Notes under the pieces: model-generated
The model's input: only the letters and a program-made list of their open reading frames with translations
What the model was told of the DNA's origin: nothing
The model's database searches: none
Assembly (NCBI GenBank): GCA_963763205.1
Contig: CAVXNQ010000018.1
Coordinates: 1 to 64,000 of the forward strand
DNA from: DDH964 sp963763205
GTDB taxonomy: Bacteria; Desulfobacterota; Desulfuromonadia; Desulfuromonadales; DDH964
Direction: 5' to 3'
Length of the DNA: 64,000 bases
In this document: positions 33,883 through 43,462 of the stretch, one piece after another
How positions within the stretch are numbered: the first letter of the stretch is position 1
Layout: every line of letters starts with the position of its first letter
Program-made: the position numbers and the translations under genes

Positions 33883-35699
33883 CGGGACGGATTCCGGAAG
33901 AGACGATCCAGGAGATACGCGAGCGCACCGACATCGTCGAGGTCGTCTCCGGCTACCTGCCGCTCAAGCACTCCGGAGCCAATCACCTCGGCCTCTGCCC
34001 GTTCCACGGCGAGAAGACCCCCTCCTTCAACGTCAACAGCACCCGGCAGATCTTCCACTGCTTCGGCTGCGGCGTCGGCGGCAACGTCTTCGCGTTTCTG
34101 ATGCGCATCGAGGGGCTCTCCTTCCCCGAAGCGGTGCGCCGGCTCGGCGAGCGGGTCGGCGTGGAGGTCCCCGAGGAGGCGCCCTCTCCCGCCGAGCAGC
34201 GGCGCCGCGAGGAGGAGGAGCGGCTGACCCGGATCAACGAGGTCGCCTGCGAATTCTATCAGCAGATCCTGCTCGATGCGCCGGAAGGGGCAGCGGCGCG
34301 CAGTTACCTGCGCCAGCGCGGCTACGACGGTGAGACCGCCCGTCGCTTCCGGCTCGGCTACGCCCCGGATGGCTGGGACCTCCTTGCCCGGCATCTGACG
34401 CAAAAGGGGTTCGACCCGGCCCTGGCCCGGGACCGCCTCGGGCTGCTGCGCCCCGGGAAGGAGGGGCGCGGCGACATCGACCTGTTCCGGCGCCGGCTGC
34501 TCTTTCCGATCTTCGACCTGCGCGGCCAGGTGGCGGCCTTCGGCGGGCGGGTGCTCGACGACGCGCTGCCGAAGTACATCAACTCTCCCGAGTCCCCCGT
34601 CTACCACAAGGGGCGGACCCTCTTCGGCCTCTACCAGGCGCGGGAGACGATGCGCCGCGAGGGGGTCGGAATCGTCGTCGAAGGGTACTTCGACCAGCTG
34701 GCGCTGGTCCGCGCCGGCTTCGACAACGCCGTCGCCAGCTGTGGAACCGCGTTGACCGAGGAGCACGCCCGGCTCCTGAAGCGTTACTGCGACAAGCTGC
34801 TGCTTCTCTTCGATCAGGACAGCGCTGGGCAGAAGGCGACCTTGCGGGCTATGGACGTGCTGATTGCCGCCGGGCTCCCGACCTCGGTGGTGGCGCTCGA
34901 TCCCGGCGAGGACCCCGACTCCTTCCTCGCCTGCCGCGGCACCGAGGAATTTCGCGCCCGGCTCGCGGCGGCGCGCCCGGTCCTCGAACTCTTCATCGAG
35001 CAGACCCTGGCCGGCGAGGAGCCCGGCGTCGCCGGGCAGGCGCGGGCGGTGGAGCGGATCCTCGCCAAGCTGCGGCTGCTGCCCAGCGAGATCGAGCGCA
35101 GCCTCTATCTGCAGGATCTGGCCCGGCGCACCGGGCTCGATGCGGCCCTGCTGGCCCGGAAGCTGGGCGGCGTGCCGGTGGCGCCGCGCCCGCCGCAGGT
35201 GCCGCCGCAGCCGAATGCCGCGCTCCGCGCCCAGCGCCCCGGGCCGCGACCGGTCGCCGAGCCCGGCGAGAAGAACCAGGACTGGCTGCTGATCCTGATG
35301 ATCGCCGAGCCGACGATCCGTGGCCGGGTGCTGAGCGAAGGGGTGGCGAACCTCTTCTCCGACCCGGACCGCCTGGCGATCGCCGAACGCATCCTGGCTC
35401 TCGGCGACGAGCGAGAAAAGATCGAGGAGGCGCGCCTCGGCGATCCCTTGAACGAATCGCAAAATGCGCTATTGTCGGGTATTCTAGTGAAAGATGAAAA
35501 AGCCTTCGTCGAAGACCCCGAGGCGATCTTCGAAGGCTGCCGCAAGGCCGCCGGACGCGAGCGGCTGAAGCACCGCAGCCGGGAATTGACGGCGATGATC
35601 CGCGTCGCCGAAAAGCAGGGGGACGGCGCCGCCCAGGCCGAACTGCTGCGGGAACTGACCCAAATCAACAAGCAGCTGAAAACGCTGCCCAGAGCTTGA
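33879..35699 (+). CDS. dnaG: DNA primase
   Basis: DnaG lays RNA primers at the replication fork. The 606-aa protein has the N-terminal CHC2 zinc finger (CPFHGEKTPSFNV, FHCFGCGVGGNVF), the TOPRIM core (VVEGYFDQLALVRAGFDNA and LLFDQDSAGQKA) and a C-terminal helicase-binding domain. Full length, ATG at 33879 in an ATGA overlap with mutS2. Confidence 0.96.
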   Translation: MTGRIPEETIQEIRERTDIVEVVSGYLPLKHSGANHLGLCPFHGEKTPSFNVNSTRQIFHCFGCGVGGNVFAFLMRIEGLSFPEAVRRLGERVGVEVPEEAPSPAEQRRREEEERLTRINEVACEFYQQILLDAPEGAAARSYLRQRGYDGETARRFRLGYAPDGWDLLARHLTQKGFDPALARDRLGLLRPGKEGRGDIDLFRRRLLFPIFDLRGQVAAFGGRVLDDALPKYINSPESPVYHKGRTLFGLYQARETMRREGVGIVVEGYFDQLALVRAGFDNAVASCGTALTEEHARLLKRYCDKLLLLFDQDSAGQKATLRAMDVLIAAGLPTSVVALDPGEDPDSFLACRGTEEFRARLAAARPVLELFIEQTLAGEEPGVAGQARAVERILAKLRLLPSEIERSLYLQDLARRTGLDAALLARKLGGVPVAPRPPQVPPQPNAALRAQRPGPRPVAEPGEKNQDWLLILMIAEPTIRGRVLSEGVANLFSDPDRLAIAERILALGDEREKIEEARLGDPLNESQNALLSGILVKDEKAFVEDPEAIFEGCRKAAGRERLKHRSRELTAMIRVAEKQGDGAAQAELLRELTQINKQLKTLPRA

Positions 35700-35751
35700 C
35701 TCAATTAGATCTTCCAATACCGGATGAGTCGCGAGAGGAGAATTCGCGGAA

Positions 35752-37509
<1,758 letters not shown>

Positions 37510-37527
37510 GCCGGCGGGGAAAAGACC

Positions 37528-37556
37528 TTGACAGCCTTGGCCGTGAAGCCTAAACT
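37528..37556 (+). promoter_or_regulatory. Promoter of the CAU tRNA gene
   Basis: TTGACA (37528-37533), 17-base spacer, TAAACT (37551-37556); the tRNA starts 14 bases downstream. Confidence 0.75.
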
Positions 37557-37569
37557 TAGCCTTTACTTT

Positions 37570-37645
37570 GGGCCTATAGCTCAGCTGGTAGAGCCACCGG
37601 CTCATAACCGGTCGGTCCCAGGTTCGAACCCTGGTGGGCCCACCA
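37570..37645 (+). tRNA. tRNA with CAU anticodon (elongator Met or Ile2)
   Basis: The cloverleaf folds fully: acceptor GGGCCTA/TGGGCCC with discriminator A and encoded CCA, D arm GCTC/GAGC, anticodon stem ACCGG/CCGGT with loop CTCATAA (anticodon at 37603-37605), T arm CCAGG/CCTGG with TTCGAAC. The paired G1-C72 end and the lack of a GGG/CCC anticodon stem exclude the initiator. Elongator tRNA-Met and lysidine-modified tRNA-Ile2 cannot be told apart with certainty. Confidence 0.93.
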
Positions 37646-37704
37646 CATAGAACGAGATGAGTCGGAAACTCACATCATCATACAGCCGGTCCTGAATCCG
37701 AAAG

Positions 37705-37739
37705 GAGTGCAACCACACAACAGTTGCACTCTTTTTTTT
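37705..37739 (+). terminator. Intrinsic terminator after the tRNA
   Basis: GAGTGCAAC pairs with GTTGCACTC around a 9-base loop, followed by eight T residues. Confidence 0.9.
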
Positions 37740-37751
37740 ACACCCGTCGCC

Positions 37752-38880
37752 ATGCCGAAACCACGCACCGCCCGCATCCAGGATCTGGTCGGACTGATCC
37801 ATTCGCTCTTCCCGCCAAGCCTCGCCGAGGAGTGGGACAACTGCGGGCTGCAGGTCGGCGATCCCGGCGGCTTCGGTAACGCGGGTGCTGGTTGCCCTCG
37901 ACCCGAATGAGGCGGCGCTGGCACAGGCGGTGGCCAGCGGCGCGCAGCTGCTGCTCACCCATCATCCCCTCCTGCTGCGGCCGCTGCGCAGCGTCACGCC
38001 GGGGGACGAAGCCGGCCGCGTGGTCCTGGCCGCGGCGCGCCAGCAGGTGGCCATCCTTTCCGCCCACACCAATCTCGACCGGGCGGCCGGCGGTCTTAAC
38101 GACTGGCTGGCGGCGCGTCTCGGAATCGCCGGCTGCCAGCCGCTGGCGGCGGGGGACGCGGATCTGCTCAAGCTGGTGGTCTTTGTTCCCGAAGGGCACG
38201 AGGCGGCGGTCGCCGAGGCGCTTTTTGCCGCCGGCGCCGGGCATATCGGCGGCTACGACCGGTGCTCCTTCCGCAGCGCCGGGACCGGCACCTTCCGCCC
38301 CGGGCCAGGGAGCCATCCATTTCTGGGCCGCATCGGCGAGACCGAGCAGGCCGCCGAACTGCGCCTGGAGACGATCCTGCCGCGGGCCCTGGTGAACAAG
38401 GCGCTCGACAAGCTGCGCCGCGCCCACCCCTACGAGGAGGTCGCCTGCGATCTGATCCCGCTGGCCAATCGCCGTTCCGACGTCGGTCTCGGCCGCATCG
38501 GTCGGCTCGCCGAACCGTGCAGCCTCGAAAATTTCGCCGCCCGGGTCAAGAGTGCTCTCGACTGCAAGGCCCTGCGCCTGGCCGGGGGCGAACCGAAGTC
38601 GGTCACCAAGGTCGCCGTCTGCGGTGGCAGCGGCGCCTCCCTGACCAGCGAGGCGGCGCGCCAGGGGGCCGACGTGCTGGTCACCGGCGACGTCAAGTAC
38701 CACGAGGCGCGCCTCGCCGAGAGCCTGGGACTGGCGCTGGTCGATGCCGGGCACTTCGCCACCGAACGCATCGTCGTCCCGGACCTGGCCGCTCTGGTCG
38801 GGCGCATCGCCGCCGAGCGGGGGCTGGCCATCGAAGTCAGGGAAATGGGAGTTGAGACCGAGCCGTTCCGGGTCGTGTGA
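37752..38880 (+). CDS. NIF3/DUF34-family metal-binding protein (one frameshift)
   Basis: NIF3-like hydrolase-type protein with a dinuclear metal site, annotated in places as GTP cyclohydrolase I type 2. Blocks are SLAEEWDNCGLQVGD at the start, LLLTHHPLLLRPL, SAHTNLDRAAGGLNDWLA, an inserted domain (residues about 120-240, LVVFVPEGHEAAVAEALFAAG) and VTGDVKYHEARLA with DAGHFATE near the end. One extra base near 37878 shifts the frame after DPGGF. About 375 aa when repaired. Function in cofactor repair is only suggested for the family. Confidence 0.88.
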
Positions 38881-38928
38881 ACCCCCTTTTTCGATTCAGG
38901 CAAACCGCATAGAATGGAGGAAACCAAC

Positions 38929-39639
38929 GTGCAAGAACAGCTGGAACTGCTCAAGGAGCTACAGGAGCTGGACAAGACGCTGCGCGAGGCCCGGCAGAAG
39001 CGGGCGGAACTGGAAAGCGAACAGGCCACCCTGGAGGCCGACGTCGACCGCATCAGGGGAATGGTCGAATCGCTCGATGCCAGTCTGGGGGAGTTGCGTG
39101 ACCAGCGCGGCGACCTGAATCAGGCACTGAGCGTGGAGCAGGAGAATATCAAGAAGGCCGAAGGACGGCTGCCGGCGATCAAGACCCAAAAGGAATATGT
39201 CGCGGTCCTCAAGGAAATCGACACCGCCAAGAAGCTGACCAAAGACCTCCAGGATCGGGTGCAGGCGACGTCCGAAGAGGTTGCCGCGCTGGAGAAGGAC
39301 CGCGCCGAAAAGGCCGCCGAATGTGCCGCCGCCGACGAGCAGGTCGAAGCCCGACGCCGGGAGATCTCAGGCGCCTTGAAAGAATTCGACCAGACCCTGA
39401 AGGCCGGTGACGGCCGCCGTGATCAACTCCTCAGCGGCCTGCCGGCGCCACTGCGCAAGCGCTACCAGATGCTGCTGGACCGACGCCAGGGCGTCGCCGT
39501 GGTCGAAGCCCGCAACGGCACCTGCCTCGGCTGCAACATGCAACTGCCGCCGCAGCTCTTCAACAGCCTGTTCACGGTCTCCGAGGTGCAGAGCTGCCCG
39601 CATTGCAACCGCTTGCTCTACCTCGGAGCGGTCGAGTAA
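38929..39639 (+). CDS. Zinc-ribbon coiled-coil protein (DUF164-type)
   Basis: A long coiled coil (residues about 5-165, heptad-like with many E/K/L) is followed by a C4 zinc ribbon with CLGCNMQL and CPHCNRLLY. I prefer the GTG at 38929, which has GGAGG 7 bases upstream, to the ATG at 38914, which lies in that sequence. Members sit beside NIF3-like genes in many bacteria; some are thought to act in RNA or flagellar roles. 236 aa. Confidence 0.85.
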   Translation: MQEQLELLKELQELDKTLREARQKRAELESEQATLEADVDRIRGMVESLDASLGELRDQRGDLNQALSVEQENIKKAEGRLPAIKTQKEYVAVLKEIDTAKKLTKDLQDRVQATSEEVAALEKDRAEKAAECAAADEQVEARRREISGALKEFDQTLKAGDGRRDQLLSGLPAPLRKRYQMLLDRRQGVAVVEARNGTCLGCNMQLPPQLFNSLFTVSEVQSCPHCNRLLYLGAVE

Positions 39640-39650
39640 AATTATAATTT

Positions 39651-40061
39651 GGTCGGAGAGGATCAGATGACCGCTGCCCGCCTTCGCTGTCGCTGTGCGG
39701 CAGCTGCGGCGGGGGGAGGAAAGTCCGGGCTCCGCAGGGCAGGATGGTCCTTAACGGGGACCGGGGGCGACCCCAGGGAAAGTGCCACAGAGAGCAGACC
39801 GCCTGCCGAAGCCTTGCGCGAAGGCAGGTAAGGGTGAAAGGGTGAGGTAAGAGCTCACCAGTGCCGGCGGCGACGTCGGCAGCTCGGTAAACCCCATCCG
39901 GAGCAAGACCAAATAGGGGAGCGTTCGAGGGCGGCCCGTCCGAGGCTCCCGGGTTCGGTCGCTGGAGGCCGTCGGCAACGGCGGTCCTAGAGGAATGGTC
40001 ATCGCCCCGGCGCGGGTAACCGCTCTGGGGAACAGAACCCGGCTTACGGCCCTCTCCGGCC
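39651..40061 (+). ncRNA. rnpB: RNase P RNA, bacterial class A
   Basis: The ends pair as helix P1 (GGTCGGAGAGG with CCTCTCCGGCC). Conserved parts appear in order: GAGGAAAGTCCGGGCTCC, CAGGGCAGGATGG, GGGAAAGTGCCACAGA, AAGGGTGAAAGGGTGAGGTA AGAGCTCACC, GGTAAACCCC, CCTAGAGGAATGGTCAT and ACAGAACCCGGCTTA. About 411 nt. A TATAAT box lies at 39643-39648. Confidence 0.95.
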
Positions 40062-40071
40062 AAGCTTGTCG

Positions 40072-40108
40072 CCGACGGCACCCCTGCAAAGGTGCCGTCG
40101 GTTCTTTT
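40072..40108 (+). terminator. Intrinsic terminator of rnpB
   Basis: CCGACGGCACC and GGTGCCGTCGG form an 11-bp stem followed by TTCTTTT. Confidence 0.85.
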
Positions 40109-40158
40109 GCGGCGGCGTCGACATCTCGATCGCCGCCCCTTTCCCTCTCAGGGCAGCG

Positions 40159-40707
40159 ATGAACCGGCGGGACCCCCATCTCGAAGAACAGCTCTGGCGA
40201 CGGACTCGCGGCGCCGTGGAGGGCGAACTCGCCGCGCTGCCGGCGGCCGAGCGGAGCAGGCTGCAGGCCCACCTGGCCGCTCTCGGCGCCCTGCAGGAAC
40301 GCCTCCACCAGCTGGTTCTGGATGCCGGCGGTCCGGCTTTGTGCCGGGACTGCGACGGCGCCTGCTGCGGCTGCGGGCGCAACCACCTGACCCTCGGCAA
40401 CCTGGCGGTGCTCCTCCTCCGGGATCTCGAGCCGCCCGCTCCGGACTGGAACGCTCCCTGCCCCTGGCTGGGACCGGCCGGCTGCCGGCTGGCGGCGGAC
40501 CAGCGCCCCTTCAACTGCGTCAGCTTCGTTTGCGAAGCGGTGGAGGCGCAACTCGGCGCCGCAGGCTGCTCCACCTTCTACGCCCTGGAGCGGGAGCTGC
40601 GCGCCGCCTATGCACAGCTGGCCGGCCGTTACGCCGGTGCCGGCTTGCAGGGCCTGCTGCTGCGTGCCGAACGGCTCGGTGTCCGGGGATTTTTCACCCG
40701 GCCGTAA
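40159..40707 (+). CDS. Cysteine-rich protein, possibly YkgJ-like metal binding
   Basis: The 182-aa protein (MNRRDPHLEEQLWRRTRGAV) has a cysteine cluster in CRDCDGACCGCGRNH, then APCPWLG, CRLAADQRPFNCVSFVCEA and a late Cys in GCSTFYALE. This spacing resembles the putative zinc/iron-chelating YkgJ family. The remainder is helical. A 4Fe-4S or zinc site is inferred; no catalytic motif is seen. Confidence 0.65.
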   Translation: MNRRDPHLEEQLWRRTRGAVEGELAALPAAERSRLQAHLAALGALQERLHQLVLDAGGPALCRDCDGACCGCGRNHLTLGNLAVLLLRDLEPPAPDWNAPCPWLGPAGCRLAADQRPFNCVSFVCEAVEAQLGAAGCSTFYALERELRAAYAQLAGRYAGAGLQGLLLRAERLGVRGFFTRP

Positions 40708-40778
40708 ATCGCACCGTACTGACAGGGTGGCAGGCGCGCCAAGACTGCGGCGTCCAGGCCCCGAGGAGGACCGAACCG

Positions 40779-41807
40779 ATGGAACTGCACTTCTCCCGGA
40801 CCAACGGCGAGATCGACGAGCGCATCGACGAACTGCTGCGCCTGGTCGGTGTCCACCATCCGGCGATTATCCGCGAGATGATCATCAGCGCCCTCAAGTC
40901 GGGCCACGAGATCGACTACCTGGCCGATCTCAAGCTGCTGCGCACCACCATGAAGGAGATACGCTATACCAGCAAGATCTTCGGACCCTTTCGTGGCCGC
41001 CGCAAGGTGACCATCTTCGGCTCGGCACGCACCGCCCCCACCGAGCCGATCTACCAGAAGTGCGTCGAGTTCGCGCGACTCCTCTCCGCCCGCGGCTACA
41101 TGACCATCACCGGCGGCGGCGGCGGGATCATGCAGGCGGGCAATGAGGGCGCCGGCGCCGAAAACTCCTTCGCCGTCAACATCCGTCTCCCCTTTGAACA
41201 GGAAACCAACCCGTTCATGGAGGCGAGCAAGAACGTCATCACCTACAAGTACTTCTTCAACCGCAAGGTCGCCTTCCTCAAGGAGGCGGCGGCGGTGGCG
41301 CTCTTCCCCGGCGGCTTCGGCACCCTCGACGAGGCGATGGAGATCATGACCCTGGTGCAGACCGGCAAGAACCCGCCGATCCCGCTGGTGATGATCGACG
41401 ACGATGCCGGCGATTATTGGGAGAACTGGTTCCAGTTCATCCGCAAAACCCTGCTCAAGAAGGGCCTGATCTCCGGGGAGGACTTCAGCCTCTTCACCAT
41501 CACCCGCGATCCCGTCGAAGCGGTACAGATCATCGACGATTTCTACCGTATCTACCACTCCATGCGCTTCGTCGGCCCGACCCTGGTGATGCGCCTCAAC
41601 CAGGCCCTCGACTCGGAGCAGCTCGGGATCCTGGAGAGCGAGTTCCGGGAGATCCTCCAGCCCGGCAGCCACCTGCGCATCACCGGCGCCCTCCCGGCGG
41701 AGGCCGACCAGCCCGACCTGCTCCACCTGCCGCGCCTGAGCTTTGAATTCAACCGGCGCAGTTTCGGCCTGCTCAAGGCCTTCATCCGGCGCATCAACGC
41801 CTTCTGA
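40779..41807 (+). CDS. LOG-family (TIGR00730-like) protein
   Basis: The 342-aa protein has an N-terminal helical extension (1-70) and a Rossmann core with VTIFGSART, ITGGGGGIMQAGNEGA, and the LOG signature PGGFGTLDEAMEIM. LOG proteins are phosphoribohydrolases on nucleotide monophosphates; longer bacterial versions such as this are usually named TIGR00725/00730 and their substrates are uncertain. ATG at 40779 with GAGGAGGA upstream. Confidence 0.85.
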   Translation: MELHFSRTNGEIDERIDELLRLVGVHHPAIIREMIISALKSGHEIDYLADLKLLRTTMKEIRYTSKIFGPFRGRRKVTIFGSARTAPTEPIYQKCVEFARLLSARGYMTITGGGGGIMQAGNEGAGAENSFAVNIRLPFEQETNPFMEASKNVITYKYFFNRKVAFLKEAAAVALFPGGFGTLDEAMEIMTLVQTGKNPPIPLVMIDDDAGDYWENWFQFIRKTLLKKGLISGEDFSLFTITRDPVEAVQIIDDFYRIYHSMRFVGPTLVMRLNQALDSEQLGILESEFREILQPGSHLRITGALPAEADQPDLLHLPRLSFEFNRRSFGLLKAFIRRINAF

Positions 41808-41981
41808 TTCCTCTGCCCCGGCACCGGTCGCCACTGCCGGCTGCCCTCGCTGTTCCCCCCTGATTCCGGAAAAAGCTGCCGACCGCAAACCGCCGGCCCA
41901 ACCGCGTCGCCGCCGATTGACGCCGGCGGCCCGTGGGCATAAACTGGTTGCAACCGGCCGCTACGCCGGCGAGGAGGTCAA

Positions 41982-42581
41982 ATGTCCCCTCGTCTCCTGT
42001 TTCTCCCATTCGTCGCGCTGCTGCTCCTTTTGGCCGGCGGCTGCGCCAACGTCCTCCCCCGGGCCGCCATGGAAGAAGTCGATCCCGCTCTCGACTTCGC
42101 CCAGGTCAAGGCGGATCCCGCTGCCTACCGCGGCCACACCCTGCTTCTCGCCGGCTTGATCGTCGACAACCGCAGCGAGCGGGAGGGGACCACCCTCGAG
42201 TTCCTGCGCTACTTCACCGACCGCTGGGGGGACCCCACCGAGCCCGACGAGGCCGGCGGGCGGTTTCTCGTGCGCAGCGACCGTTTCCTCGATCCCGAAC
42301 TCTACCGCCGGGGGCTCTTCGCCACCCTGACCGGAACCGTCGCCGGGAGCGAAACCCTGGCCCTGCACGGCCGGGACTATCGCTATCCGCTCTTCACCCT
42401 CCGCGCGATCTATCTGTGGCGGCCGCCGGAGCCCTGGTACGGCTGGCCGGTAGGACCCTATTACGATCCCTTCGCACCCTGGCCCTACCGCTACGGTCCG
42501 GGCTGGAACCGTCCCTACTGGGATGACCCCGACTGGGGTTATCCCTACCGGTACGGCGGCAGCCTCTGGTTCGGATTTTAG
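41982..42581 (+). CDS. Slp-family outer-membrane lipoprotein
   Basis: Signal peptide with lipobox (LLLLLAGGC near residue 20), then the Slp-like core VDPALDFAQVKADPAAYRGH and a G/Y/W/P-rich tail from residue about 145. The 199-aa protein likely sits in the outer membrane. Its TAG stop codon is the start of a palindromic repeat. Slp proteins are starvation-induced in enterobacteria; here role unknown. Confidence 0.8.
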   Translation: MSPRLLFLPFVALLLLLAGGCANVLPRAAMEEVDPALDFAQVKADPAAYRGHTLLLAGLIVDNRSEREGTTLEFLRYFTDRWGDPTEPDEAGGRFLVRSDRFLDPELYRRGLFATLTGTVAGSETLALHGRDYRYPLFTLRAIYLWRPPEPWYGWPVGPYYDPFAPWPYRYGPGWNRPYWDDPDWGYPYRYGGSLWFGF

Positions 42582-42763
42582 GAGCTGCAAACAAATGAAA
42601 TGGGCATCTTGCATCTCATCTTCGGGCCATCTTTGACCGTGCTTCAGTCGCCAAATCCTCAGCGTAGCTCCGGCTACGCCTGCGGTTTGGCTCAATCAGC
42701 ACCGCCAAATCTGACCCAAATCTGAGCGCAATTTTGATCATGTTATTCATTTACAGCTCCTTA
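42579..42763. repeat. Palindromic element, copy 1 (185 bp)
   Basis: Ends TAGGAGCTGCAAAC and, reverse-complemented, TAAGGAGCTGTAAAT are inverted repeats. The core AGCGTAGCTCCGGCTACGCC is a hairpin. The first bases are the stop codon of the Slp gene. Related to 50739-50869 and 51891-52075. Confidence 0.85.
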
Positions 42764-42788
42764 GAAAAATTGATCCGGGGCGACTGTC

Positions 42789-43307
42789 ATGATTCTCGCA
42801 ACCATTCTGGAACGCCGCAGCATCCGCCGTTATCACCACCAGCCGGTCACCGACCTCGATCTCGAACGCCTGCTGCGCGCCGCCATGGCCGCGCCGTCGG
42901 CCGGCAATCAGCAGCCCTGGCAGTTCGTGGTGATCCGTGAGCGGGTCATTCTCGACGCCATCCCCGCCATCCACCCCAATGCCGCCATGACGCTCGAAGC
43001 GCCGCTGGCGATCCTCGTCTGCGGCGACCTGGCCGGAGCCCGCTATCCCGATTCCTGGGTCCAGGACTGTTCCGCGGCGGCCCAGAACCTGCTCCTTGCC
43101 GCCCACTCGCGCGGCCTCGGCGCGGTCTGGTGCGGCATCTATCCCCATCTGGAGCGGGCCGCCGCCTTTCGTACCCTCCTCGGCATCCCCGAGCCGATCA
43201 TCCCCCTGGCCCTGGTGGTCGTCGGCCACCCCGCCGAGAGCAAATCGCCCGCCGATCGTTACGATCCCGGGCGGGTCCATTGGGACCGCTGGTACGGCGC
43301 CGGATAA
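42789..43307 (+). CDS. Nitroreductase-family flavoprotein
   Basis: The 172-aa protein begins MILATILERRSIRRY, the FMN-binding start of the family, with AAPSAGNQQPWQFVV, a shortened middle, and GLGAVWCGIYPHLE near the C-terminus. Such enzymes use NAD(P)H and FMN on nitro compounds or quinones. No neighbouring partner gives the substrate. Confidence 0.9.
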   Translation: MILATILERRSIRRYHHQPVTDLDLERLLRAAMAAPSAGNQQPWQFVVIRERVILDAIPAIHPNAAMTLEAPLAILVCGDLAGARYPDSWVQDCSAAAQNLLLAAHSRGLGAVWCGIYPHLERAAAFRTLLGIPEPIIPLALVVVGHPAESKSPADRYDPGRVHWDRWYGAG

Positions 43308-43462
43308 CCCGCTCCCCGGGAGATCGCTGCGCCTGACTTCGCATTCTTGACTTGGTAGCTGCCGGAGAATGAGGTAGTATTCAGAATTGCAGGCGGCCCG
43401 GCTTTCTTTTGTCGCCTGATTGGCGGAAGTCGTTATTTTTTATCGGCAACGTGTGGGGTGGA

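Noticed and set aside
37570..37750. tRNA as an integration site for a genomic island
   Set aside because: No integrase and no repeated tRNA 3' end were seen downstream; a terminator and core genes follow directly.
37602..37958. Minus-strand open frame ending VVGPPGFEPGTDRL
   Set aside because: This is the antisense of the tRNA gene; PPGFEPGT is a well-known spurious translation of tRNA T-arms.
40629..41888. 419-codon antisense frame opposite the LOG-family gene
   Set aside because: Mirror of a conserved gene, with no motif or ribosome-binding site.
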